DNA of 38,228 nucleotides from Filifactor alocis (GTDB lineage Bacteria; Bacillota; Clostridia; Peptostreptococcales; Filifactoraceae). The notes below the pieces were generated by a model. It saw nothing but the letters and a program-made list of their open reading frames with translations. It had not been told where the DNA came from and searched no databases. Shown here in pieces: positions 7,405 to 14,373 of the stretch (position 1 is its first letter; each line of letters opens with the position of its first letter). The stretch spans positions 1 through 38,228 of the forward strand of contig JAUMWQ010000003.1 of the NCBI GenBank assembly GCA_030529565.1. The letters are read 5' to 3'. A program made the position numbers and the translations under genes.

Positions 7405-8988
7405 CTAACGATGATCTTGAGTCATCGAAAGCGCATAGTCGCTAGGGATATTGTACTTCTTGAGGAAGTATCGGTGTAGGATATGCTGAGCGATGATCAA
7501 AAGCACGACTCCTATAGGAAGCAGAACTAAGGGGCTTATTCCTGTAAAACCGAAAACAAGATACAGGACTGCGATAACGGCAGCCACGGTGCCCGCATAG
7601 GGTAGCTGAGTACTTACGTGGTCGATGTGATCCGCGCCCGAGAAGATCGAAGCCATAACGGTCGTATCGGATACCGGAGAAGAGTGGTCTCCGAAGATTG
7701 CGCCCGAAAGTACGGCTCCACTCATTCCTACGGTGAAGTTAAGATCTTTGGTGATCGTGTAAGCAAGAGGAATGACCAAGGGGGTCATGATTGCCATGGT
7801 TCCCCAAGAGGTTCCTGTTGCAAAGGCGATGATGATCGAGAGAATAAATACGATCAGAGGCAGGATCCCGACAGGGATGTTATCTCCCACGGCTTGAACG
7901 ACGAACTGCGCCAGACCCATCTCCTTGGTCACGGAACTTAGCGACCATGCCATTACGAGGATGGCTCCTGTCAAGGACATCAGTTTAAAACCGTCCACAA
8001 CGGTCGACATTGTCTCTTCAAAACTCATGATCTTTGTGGTGAGAGCAAGAACGACTCCCGTAGAGGCCATTACAAACGAACCCCAGAGAAGAGCAGCTTG
8101 AGCGTCGCAGTTTTCGAGCACGGTCATGATCCCTTCGGATGCAAATTCTCTTCCGGTATAGAGGATGCCGGCGATGATCGTAATAAAGGCCAGGGCGATC
8201 GGCAGAACGAAGGATCGGATCATCGGTCTCGTCGTCTTGGGTTCTCCCAATTCGTTTCCTACATCGAGCATCGGGCTTGCACCGGGTCGGGTAAACTCTC
8301 CCGTCTTCATGCATCGGACCTCCGCCTTGAGCATGGGACCGTAGTCTTTTCCGGTATACATAAGGATGCCGACAAAGATAAGGGTCAGGATGGAATACAT
8401 ATTAAAAGGAATACTCTTGATGTAGGCGGCAACGGGCTGAACCTCTTTGATCCCTGCGATCTCAAGACCCTGTCCGATCATTCCTATCTGATAGGCGATC
8501 CAGTCGGAGAGGAAGATCGCTGCGGAGGGGGCCGCCGTCGCATCCAAAACGTAGGAAAACTTTTCGGAAGAAATTCGATAGTCCTTACAGATATCTCGAA
8601 AAACGTTTCCGTCAACTGCGGCGACGAGGCAGTCATTGATGGATGTTGCCATCCCGAGTCCCCAAGTTCCAAGGCAGACGGAGCGTCTTTTTTTGAAACG
8701 TTTCTTTGCGGCATCGGCGAGGGCGAAACTTCCTCCAAGTCTCCAGATGAAGGCGATACCGACACCCATGAACAGGGTAAACACCAAAAGTGTAACGTTG
8801 TCCGCCATATTGACGACGATCTCATCCAAGGCCTTCATGACCCCCAGGATCGGGTTGTATCCGCTGACGATCAAAGAACCTGCGAACAGCCCGGCAAAGA
8901 GGGAGATGAGGACCTGTTTTGTAGCAAAACACAGTCCGATCGCCACGATCGGCGGAATAAGTGCCAGAATACCGTATGTAGTTTCCAT
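7405..8988 (-). CDS. NhaC-family Na+/H+ antiporter-type carrier (first copy)
   Basis: A 527-residue polytopic membrane protein of the NhaC/ion-transporter superfamily with about 11-13 hydrophobic segments. Recognisable text includes GTSWGTMAIMTPLVIPLAY and SGAIFGDHSSPVSDTTVMAS, the signature region of this family. Members exchange Na+ and H+ or carry amino acids with Na+. Here the second role is more likely, because the gene has a -24/-12 promoter and sits beside a sigma-54 activator and amino-acid enzymes (inferred). ATG 8988 is preceded by GAGGTATT. It is transcribed alone, with a leader of about 200 nt. The substrate cannot be read from the sequence. Confidence 0.88.
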   Translation of the reverse strand: METTYGILALIPPIVAIGLCFATKQVLISLFAGLFAGSLIVSGYNPILGVMKALDEIVVNMADNVTLLVFTLFMGVGIAFIWRLGGSFALADAAKKRFKKRRSVCLGTWGLGMATSINDCLVAAVDGNVFRDICKDYRISSEKFSYVLDATAAPSAAIFLSDWIAYQIGMIGQGLEIAGIKEVQPVAAYIKSIPFNMYSILTLIFVGILMYTGKDYGPMLKAEVRCMKTGEFTRPGASPMLDVGNELGEPKTTRPMIRSFVLPIALAFITIIAGILYTGREFASEGIMTVLENCDAQAALLWGSFVMASTGVVLALTTKIMSFEETMSTVVDGFKLMSLTGAILVMAWSLSSVTKEMGLAQFVVQAVGDNIPVGILPLIVFILSIIIAFATGTSWGTMAIMTPLVIPLAYTITKDLNFTVGMSGAVLSGAIFGDHSSPVSDTTVMASIFSGADHIDHVSTQLPYAGTVAAVIAVLYLVFGFTGISPLVLLPIGVVLLIIAQHILHRYFLKKYNIPSDYALSMTQDHR

Positions 8989-9206
8989 AGATAATACCTC
9001 CTTGGGTGTGTAAACGGCGGTGTAGGAGCGATATAAAAACCCGATTTTGTAACAGCATTACACCACCTTGAGTATTAGGGAAGTCCTCATAGAACAAAAA
9101 CGACAGTTTTTCATCCCTGTGGCGGATGAAAGGGCCCTCTGTTGAGAGACGGTCTGTGCAGTTATAGTTACACTTCGAGACTTCCACGGGTCTTGCCCTA
9201 TACAAG

Positions 9207-9223
9207 AGCAAGTTGTATGCCAA
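9207..9223 (-). promoter_or_regulatory. Sigma-54 (-24/-12) promoter of nhaC
   Basis: On the minus strand the sequence is TTGGCATACAACTTGCT, matching TTGGCACGNNNNTTGCW with the exact 12-bp GG-to-GC spacing. It points to nhaC and would give a leader of about 200 nt. That leader contains a hairpin TTTCATCC / GGATGAAA (around 9107-9131). I could not assign the leader to a known riboswitch; GGTGGTGTA near 9060 is only superficially T-box-like. Confidence 0.78.
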
Positions 9224-9362
9224 AATGTAGAAGACCTTTGTGAAAGAGCTCTGAAACGGTGATAAAGGATCGATGGGTTTTTTGAGGAATTTTCTACAAC
9301 CATCTGTTGCAACAGGTCGCAGTATAGACAGGACTGCGTAGGAGATATTCTACGCACGCTCA

Positions 9363-9475
9363 TACTACCATCCGTTAAAATCGACAGGTTGAACTCTTTG
9401 AATCATCGTCCTCCAAACTGTTTTTTCCGCAAGGATAGATGATTCATACCCGGCATTTCAAACGGAGAATGGTAT
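9363..9475 (+). repeat. Element B, copy 1
   Basis: Begins TACTACCATCCGTTAAAAT and ends CATTTCAAACGGAGAATGGTA. It is close to the copy at 16514-16625. It separates the nhaC promoter from the upstream operator cluster at 9506-9545. Confidence 0.75.
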
Positions 9476-9505
9476 CAAAGGGGGAGGGAGGAAAAAGAGG
9501 ATAAA

Positions 9506-9545
9506 TTGACAGATATTTTGACAATTGTCAAAGAATAGTTGTCAA
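9506..9545. promoter_or_regulatory. Palindromic operator cluster, probable activator binding site for nhaC
   Basis: Contains TTGACA, then the perfect 16-bp palindrome TTTGACAATTGTCAAA (9517-9532), then TTGTCAA. The whole 40-bp block is roughly symmetric about the palindrome. It lies about 300 bp upstream of the nhaC -24/-12 promoter, a usual distance for an enhancer site of a sigma-54 activator. Similar half-sites occur on the other side of the activator gene at 11688-11732. Confidence 0.55.
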
Positions 9546-9553
9546 AATATTTA

Positions 9554-9591
9554 AAAATAAAAAAACAGAACGGCCATAAGAACCGTTCTGT
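9554..9591 (-). terminator. Terminator of the sigma-54 activator gene
   Basis: Stem ACAGAACGG / CCGTTCTGT (9565-9573 / 9583-9591), followed on the minus strand by a T-run (9554-9564 read in reverse). It lies 290 bp after the activator's stop codon, with elements C and D filling the space. Confidence 0.8.
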
Positions 9592-9635
9592 CCGTGTTTG
9601 AGGAGATATCGACGATCTGCCGTTATATCAGATCC

Positions 9636-9775
9636 ATACCGCACAAACTATGAAACCTTGATTTGTCTACAAATTTGCAAGAAATAAAGTCTTGTTAAAT
9701 CGACATTTTCGAGAAGTTCCGTATTCATATACAGTGATTTTACGATGATTTTTTGAATTATGCGGTGTCTTCCTG
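9636..9775 (-). repeat. Element C, copy 1
   Basis: Minus-oriented copy. The right end GAATTATGCGGTGTCTTCC is the inverse of the left end of the copy at 36169. The left part CCGCACAAACTATGAAACC is more diverged. It is directly joined to element D copy 1. Confidence 0.7.
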
Positions 9776-9883
9776 GTATACTGACATATTGATATTTAGC
9801 ATTATTTCTCATCTCGGTTATAAAGCAAATGAATTAACATCAAAGTCTGAATTACCGTGAATTTCAACGTGTCAACACACTAG
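9773..9883 (+). mobile_element. Element D (MITE-like), copy 1
   Basis: About 110 bp with inverted ends (left CTGGTATACTGACA, right TGTCAACACACTAG). The internal text TTTCTCATCTCGGTTATAA is shared with the other two copies. The right end reaches into the sigma-54 activator gene: the activator's TAG stop is part of the element's CTAG end. Confidence 0.8.
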
Positions 9884-11589
9884 GAGGGTTTGGACTTGTT
9901 GAGCTTGCGGTACAGGGTGCGCAGGCTGATGCCCAGAAGGTTGGCGACCTGTTTCTTGCCTTCGAGGGTGTAGCCGTAGCGGTCCAGGAGCTCGTCGATC
10001 TGCTCCTTCTCGCTCTTTTCGTCCTCGTAGTTGCGGGAGCGCGCGTTGCCGACTTTGCTGACGACATACTCCGGAAGATCCTTCAAGGTCATGGTTTCGT
10101 CATAGCAGAGGTTGGCGGCATATTCGACCACGTTTTGAAGTTCTCGCACATTGCCCGGCCAATCGTAGGTCAGGAAGAAGTCCTCCACGTCTTTTCCGAT
10201 GTATTTCAGAGGGGTATCGAGCTTTTCTTTCAAGGTCTCGATATAGTTCAAACTGATCGGCAGGATGTCCTCCTTCCTCTTTCTCAAGGGGGGAAGCTCC
10301 ATTTGAATGACGCCGATCCGATAGAAGAGGTCTTCGCGGAAACTTCCTTTTTGGATCATATCACGCAGGTTTTGGTTGGTGGCGGCGATGATCCGTATAT
10401 CGAGCTGGATCTTCTTTGTCGAGCCGACCCTCTCGAGCTCGTATTCTTGAAGAACTCTAAGAAGTTTGGGTTGCATGGATAGAGGCATTTCTCCAAGTTC
10501 GTCGAGGAAGAGGGTACCTCCCTGAGCCATCTCGAACTTCCCGGGTTTTCCGCCCTTTTTCGCTCCGGTAAAGGAGCCTTCTTCGTAACCGAAGAGCTCG
10601 CTTTCGAAGAGATTTTCGGGGATACCCGAACAGTTGATGGCAACGAAGGGGTACTTCTTCCTCTTGCTCTGTTCGTGGATGGATCTTGCTACAAGCTCCT
10701 TGCCCGTACCGGTCTCTCCCGTGATCAGGATGGGAGTGGGACTGTTGGCGAGCTTGGAGATCAGTTTCTGAACCGTTTCGATGTCACTGCTCTCTCCGAT
10801 GATGGGGTGGACGGTGGCCGAAGGCCCCGTCTGTTCATAGATCTCGTCCGAGAAACGGATCAGAATGCCTGAAAGCCTGTTGTTGCTGAATACGGGTTTT
10901 GTAGAGATCTTTGCCTTGAAGGTCGAAAGCGAAACATTTTTTTCAAAAAAGGTATTGCCCTTCAATATGCTCTTGACCACCGACTCGGGAAACAGCTGCC
11001 ACAGAGAAGAGGGAATGGTCCCACAGAGACTGAGGATGCGGTTGGCAAGCTGGTTGCAACGTACGATGGCTCCATGGGAATCGGCGAGAATCACGGCGTT
11101 TCCGGACAGTTCCAGACTCTCCTGAAGGAGGTTGTGTATGTCGATATAGTCGTGGTTTCCGCTCTTGTTGAGCAGAAATTCCCCTATCATGGCGGAGAGT
11201 TCCGTGATTGTATTGAGGTAGAGGGGTGTGTTTTCGTTGATCCGCCTCTGGCCTTCCTTTGTAAAGGATGTAAAATCGACAACTCCTACCACCGAGGTAC
11301 CTGCACGGATACAACAGAGAACCTCAACGGTCGAAGGGCAGTGATCTTTGAATCTGCAACCGATACAGGAAGACATCTCCCCGGGTGTGTTGACCAGGAT
11401 GCTTCCGTTGTTGAGAACGTCTTCGATAAAGGGTGCGTGCACGGCACGGCCCTTCTTCTTCAAGTAGGTAGGAGTGCAGAAGAAGAGTTGACTTTCGCTG
11501 TTGAAGATGGCAATTTCCAGCTTTAAAGAATTGGAAATCGCCAGAACCAAGCGTTCGATAAGGGGGCGAACATCTTCCAAATTATACAT
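9880..11589 (-). CDS. Sigma-54-dependent transcriptional activator with Cys-rich sensor region
   Basis: A 569-residue enhancer-binding protein. It would remodel sigma-54 polymerase at -24/-12 promoters using ATP. In order: an N-terminal region with a cysteine cluster C75-x2-C78-x5-C84 and C92-C93, a probable PAS region (about 150-250, VILADSHGAIVRCNQLANRIL), and an AAA+ domain with Walker A GETGTGKE (291-298), GSFTGA (338-343; the sigma-54 contact loop, usually GAFTGA) and GGTLFLDELGE. A Fis-type helix-turn-helix (about 540-562, QVANLLGISLRTLYRKL) ends the protein. ATG 11589 has AGGAG 7 nt upstream; ATG 11607 does not. Two -24/-12 promoters flank it, so nhaC and the SDR/gcvP-like operon are the likely targets. 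The cysteines suggest metal or redox sensing (inferred). Confidence 0.93.
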   Translation of the reverse strand: MYNLEDVRPLIERLVLAISNSLKLEIAIFNSESQLFFCTPTYLKKKGRAVHAPFIEDVLNNGSILVNTPGEMSSCIGCRFKDHCPSTVEVLCCIRAGTSVVGVVDFTSFTKEGQRRINENTPLYLNTITELSAMIGEFLLNKSGNHDYIDIHNLLQESLELSGNAVILADSHGAIVRCNQLANRILSLCGTIPSSLWQLFPESVVKSILKGNTFFEKNVSLSTFKAKISTKPVFSNNRLSGILIRFSDEIYEQTGPSATVHPIIGESSDIETVQKLISKLANSPTPILITGETGTGKELVARSIHEQSKRKKYPFVAINCSGIPENLFESELFGYEEGSFTGAKKGGKPGKFEMAQGGTLFLDELGEMPLSMQPKLLRVLQEYELERVGSTKKIQLDIRIIAATNQNLRDMIQKGSFREDLFYRIGVIQMELPPLRKRKEDILPISLNYIETLKEKLDTPLKYIGKDVEDFFLTYDWPGNVRELQNVVEYAANLCYDETMTLKDLPEYVVSKVGNARSRNYEDEKSEKEQIDELLDRYGYTLEGKKQVANLLGISLRTLYRKLNKSKPS

Positions 11590-11663
11590 AGTGATTCTCC
11601 TGTTCATTTAAATAAACGTTTTTCTAAAGAAGGATACCCGGATCGTTTACCTTATATGATCTA

Positions 11664-11693
11664 AGTATATCACAGTTGGAGAGGATGTGACAA
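11664..11693 (-). promoter_or_regulatory. Sigma-A-type promoter of the sigma-54 activator
   Basis: On the minus strand TTGTCA (11688-11693), 18-bp spacer, TATACT (11664-11669). The -35 box is itself one of the TGACAA half-sites, so the activator could regulate its own gene. Confidence 0.6.
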
Positions 11694-11732
11694 GTTTTTG
11701 ATATGAGCTGTCAATGATTTGGCAAATGACAA
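11688..11732. promoter_or_regulatory. TGACAA half-site cluster, probable activator site for the SDR/gcvP-like operon
   Basis: TGACAA (11688-11693), TGTCA (11709-11713) and TGACAA (11727-11732). The half-sites match the core of the palindrome at 9517-9532 and lie about 240 bp upstream of the -24/-12 promoter at 11951. Confidence 0.45.
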
Positions 11733-11950
11733 ACTCCAAGGAGGATCTTGTCGCCTTTCCCGAAAGAAGAGGGTCGCGGGATTTTGTTTGAAAGAGAAGA
11801 AGGACGAGTTGTAGATTTGTTTTTTTGAAGATGAAAGAACGAAAAAATCAAGTTTTTTGGTAGAAATGAGGAATTTTGAGGGTATCAAGGTAAGAAGGTG
11901 CATGGCCTGTCATGTTTTGATCACATAATTTAAGCGCTTTCTTCATAAAG

Positions 11951-11967
11951 TTGGTATGAATATTGCT
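11951..11967 (+). promoter_or_regulatory. Sigma-54 (-24/-12) promoter of the SDR-gcvP-like operon
   Basis: TTGGTATGAATATTGCT matches TTGGYAYGNNNNTTGCW with correct 12-bp spacing. It gives a leader of about 150 nt before the SDR gene. Confidence 0.78.
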
Positions 11968-11989
11968 TATTAATAAGGCGAGTAAAGGG

Positions 11990-12035
11990 ACATTGCTTTT
12001 TGGTCGATCGCTCATGCGGGTCGGGCAATGTTTTT
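11990..12035 (+). terminator. Possible attenuator hairpin in the SDR operon leader
   Basis: ACATTGC (11990-11996) pairs with GCAATGT (12025-12031), followed by TTTT. It begins just after the expected sigma-54 start site. It could be an early terminator or part of a regulatory leader. No known riboswitch was recognised. Confidence 0.4.
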
Positions 12036-12128
12036 CGAAGACGGTCTTTCCACAGGTCGGGAGGAGTGTTCTTCATCTGCGGTATAGGGTAACATTCAAA
12101 GTTTACATAAGAACAGGAGGAAGAAACT

Positions 12129-12926
12129 ATGTTACAGAAAAAAGATGTGTTGAATCTCAGTGGGAAGGTTGCCGTGATCACGGGAGCGAGCTCAGGGATC
12201 GGACTCGGGGTCGCTCAGCTCTTATCGGCCTACGGGGCAAGTGTGGTCATCCTCGATGTGAGCGAAAAGGGAGAAGAGTCTGCCGCCGAGATCAGGGCAG
12301 CGGGACGCGAGGCTTCGTTCTACAAGTGTGATGTAACCGATGAGGAACAGGTCAAGCAGACGGTGGATGCCATCGTTGATAAGTACGGACATATCGACAT
12401 CCTCCACAACAATGCGGGGGTTACTGTCCGAAAGACGATGCCCGAACTCAGCGAGAAGGAGTGGGACTTTGTTCTCGATGTAGGTCTCAAGGGGCTCTTC
12501 CTCTGCTCCAAGTATATCATCCCCGTGATGAAGAAAAATGGCGGAGGAAGTATTATCAATACAGGTTCCGGTTGGGGACTTAAGGGAGGAGATCAGGCGG
12601 TCGCTTACTGTGCGGTCAAAGGGGGCATCGTCAATGTCACCAGGGCGATGGCGATCGACCACGGAAAAGACAATATCCGAGTCAACAGCGTGAATCCCGG
12701 AGATACCGATACGGCAATGCTCCGAGATGAGGGAAGACAGACGGGAGTCGTCAAGGAAGACAATGCCGATATGGAAGACTACCTCAAGGATTGCGGAGTC
12801 GGTAGACCTCTGGCGAGGATCGGTATGCCGGAAGACATCGCTAATGCCGTGCTGTTTTTGGCGAGCGATCTGTCAAGTTGGGTAACAGGGGCCGCCCTTG
12901 TTGTAGATGGCGGCGGAATTGCATAA
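12129..12926 (+). CDS. Short-chain dehydrogenase/reductase (SDR), substrate unknown
   Basis: A 265-residue classical SDR, the family of NAD(P)-dependent oxidoreductases acting on alcohols, hydroxy acids or ketones. The cofactor motif is TGASSGIG (18-25), NNAG is present, and the catalytic pair is Y160-x3-K164 in YCAVK, with the NTGSGWG region upstream supplying the serine. The C-terminal SSWVTGAALVVDGGG is typical. AGGAGG lies 8 nt before ATG 12129. It is the first gene of a sigma-54-driven operon with two glycine-dehydrogenase-like subunits, so it probably acts on a hydroxy- or keto-acid derived from the same amino acid. That is inference; the sequence does not fix the substrate. Confidence 0.9.
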   Translation: MLQKKDVLNLSGKVAVITGASSGIGLGVAQLLSAYGASVVILDVSEKGEESAAEIRAAGREASFYKCDVTDEEQVKQTVDAIVDKYGHIDILHNNAGVTVRKTMPELSEKEWDFVLDVGLKGLFLCSKYIIPVMKKNGGGSIINTGSGWGLKGGDQAVAYCAVKGGIVNVTRAMAIDHGKDNIRVNSVNPGDTDTAMLRDEGRQTGVVKEDNADMEDYLKDCGVGRPLARIGMPEDIANAVLFLASDLSSWVTGAALVVDGGGIA

Positions 12927-12957
12927 ATTAAAGGAGTTTAAAGGAGGAAATGTTAAG

Positions 12958-14349
12958 ATGAGAGGATTTGAAAGTCATCCGTATATACCGAATTCGGTTC
13001 CGGAGATCCAGGAAGAAATGCTCAAGGAAATAGGGATGAGCTCTTTGGAGGAGCTGCACAAAAATGTTCCCGAGATACTGAAGTTGAAGGAGACGATGAA
13101 GCTGCCCAAGGCCTTCGGCTCGGAGTATGAGCTCAGGAGACATGTCGAGGGTCTGCTCAAGAAGGACGTGGATTGCAAGGACAACTTGAACTTCCTGGGA
13201 GGAGGTTGCTGGCAACACTATGTACCTGCGATCTGCGATGAGATCAACGGCAAGGGCGAGTTTATGACCGCTTACGGCGGAGAGCCCTACAACGATGAGG
13301 GACGCTTCCAGTCGCTGTTTGAATACGCGAGTATGGTGGCGGAGCTCGTGGATATGGACGTTGTGAACGTTCCCACGATGGATTGGTCTCAGGCGGCTGC
13401 CACGACGGTAAGGATGGCACAGAGGATCACGGATCGTCCGGAAGTGATCATTCCCGAGATCCTGAATCCCGAGAAACGCCTGGTCATGAAGAACTATGCG
13501 GACTGCTGCATCGACTTCGTGAGCGTAAAGTGCAACGAAAGAGGAGAGATCGACTTGGATGATCTCAAGTCGAAACTCAGCGATAAGACGGCGGGGGTCT
13601 ATTTTGAGAATCCGAACTACCTCGGCGTGATCGAGCCCAACGGACAGAAGATCTCGGATATGGTTCACGAAGTTGGAGGTTTGAGCCTGGTGGGGATCGA
13701 TCCTATTTCTCTGGGCGTGCTTGCAACACCTCCGAGCTACGGAGCGGACATCGTCTGCGGAGATCTGCAACCCCTGGGCATCCATATGAACTACGGAGGA
13801 GGACAGTCCGGCTTTATGGCGACCCGAGATGAAGAAAAGTTTGTAATGGAGTTTCCCTCGAGACTCTTCGGTATTGTTCCGACGAGTGAGAAAGGAGAAT
13901 ACGGTTTTGCCGATGTCGCTTACGACAGAACTTCCTTCGGACATCACAGGGAGCACGGAAAAGAATATGTAGGGACCCAGACGGCACTGTGGGGGATCAC
14001 GGCGGGGGTCTATCTTGCAACGATGGGACCGCAGGGAATGTTCGAGGTCGGACAGACCATCATGCACAATGCGCAGTATGCGGTTAAGAAGCTGAATGAG
14101 GTGCCCGGAGTGGTCGCCAACAAGCTTCAGGGAGCCTTCTTCAAAGAGTTTGTCGTAGACTTCTCGAAGACGGGCAAGAAGGTGGAGGAGATCAACCGAA
14201 GATTGTTGGAAGAAGGGATCTTCGGAGGAAGAGATCTTAGCGGAATGTTCCCGCAGTTTAAGGAGAGCGCTCTGTTCTGCGTGACCGAGATCCATACAAA
14301 AGAAGATATCGATCGTTTGGCAACTGCTCTTGCAAAGATCGTCCAATAG
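12958..14349 (+). CDS. Divergent glycine dehydrogenase subunit 1-like protein (GcvPA-like)
   Basis: A 463-residue protein related to the N-terminal half of the glycine cleavage P-protein (PLP fold type I). Family traits kept are FLGGGCWQHYVP (canonical FLGAG.YDHYIP), EFMTAY, ELVDMDVVN (ELTGMDVAN) and the NPNYLGVIE segment. Two canonical blocks are replaced: TPYQPEISQG reads GGEPYNDEGR, and the MYDGATA region reads TMDWSQAAA. This suggests a different substrate from glycine, or a changed reaction. ATG 12958 follows AAAGGAGG; the frame open from 12907 overlaps the SDR gene and is less likely. No gcvT, gcvH or lpd gene is in the window, so a normal glycine cleavage role is doubtful. Automatic annotation would call it gcvPA. 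Confidence 0.85.
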   Translation: MRGFESHPYIPNSVPEIQEEMLKEIGMSSLEELHKNVPEILKLKETMKLPKAFGSEYELRRHVEGLLKKDVDCKDNLNFLGGGCWQHYVPAICDEINGKGEFMTAYGGEPYNDEGRFQSLFEYASMVAELVDMDVVNVPTMDWSQAAATTVRMAQRITDRPEVIIPEILNPEKRLVMKNYADCCIDFVSVKCNERGEIDLDDLKSKLSDKTAGVYFENPNYLGVIEPNGQKISDMVHEVGGLSLVGIDPISLGVLATPPSYGADIVCGDLQPLGIHMNYGGGQSGFMATRDEEKFVMEFPSRLFGIVPTSEKGEYGFADVAYDRTSFGHHREHGKEYVGTQTALWGITAGVYLATMGPQGMFEVGQTIMHNAQYAVKKLNEVPGVVANKLQGAFFKEFVVDFSKTGKKVEEINRRLLEEGIFGGRDLSGMFPQFKESALFCVTEIHTKEDIDRLATALAKIVQ

Positions 14350-14373
14350 TTTAGTTCGGAAAGGAAGGATAGC

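Noticed and set aside
8989-9195. T-box riboswitch in the first nhaC leader, suggested by GGTGGTGTA near 9060
   Set aside because: The rest of the T-box consensus, a specifier loop and a proper terminator/antiterminator pair could not be found by eye.
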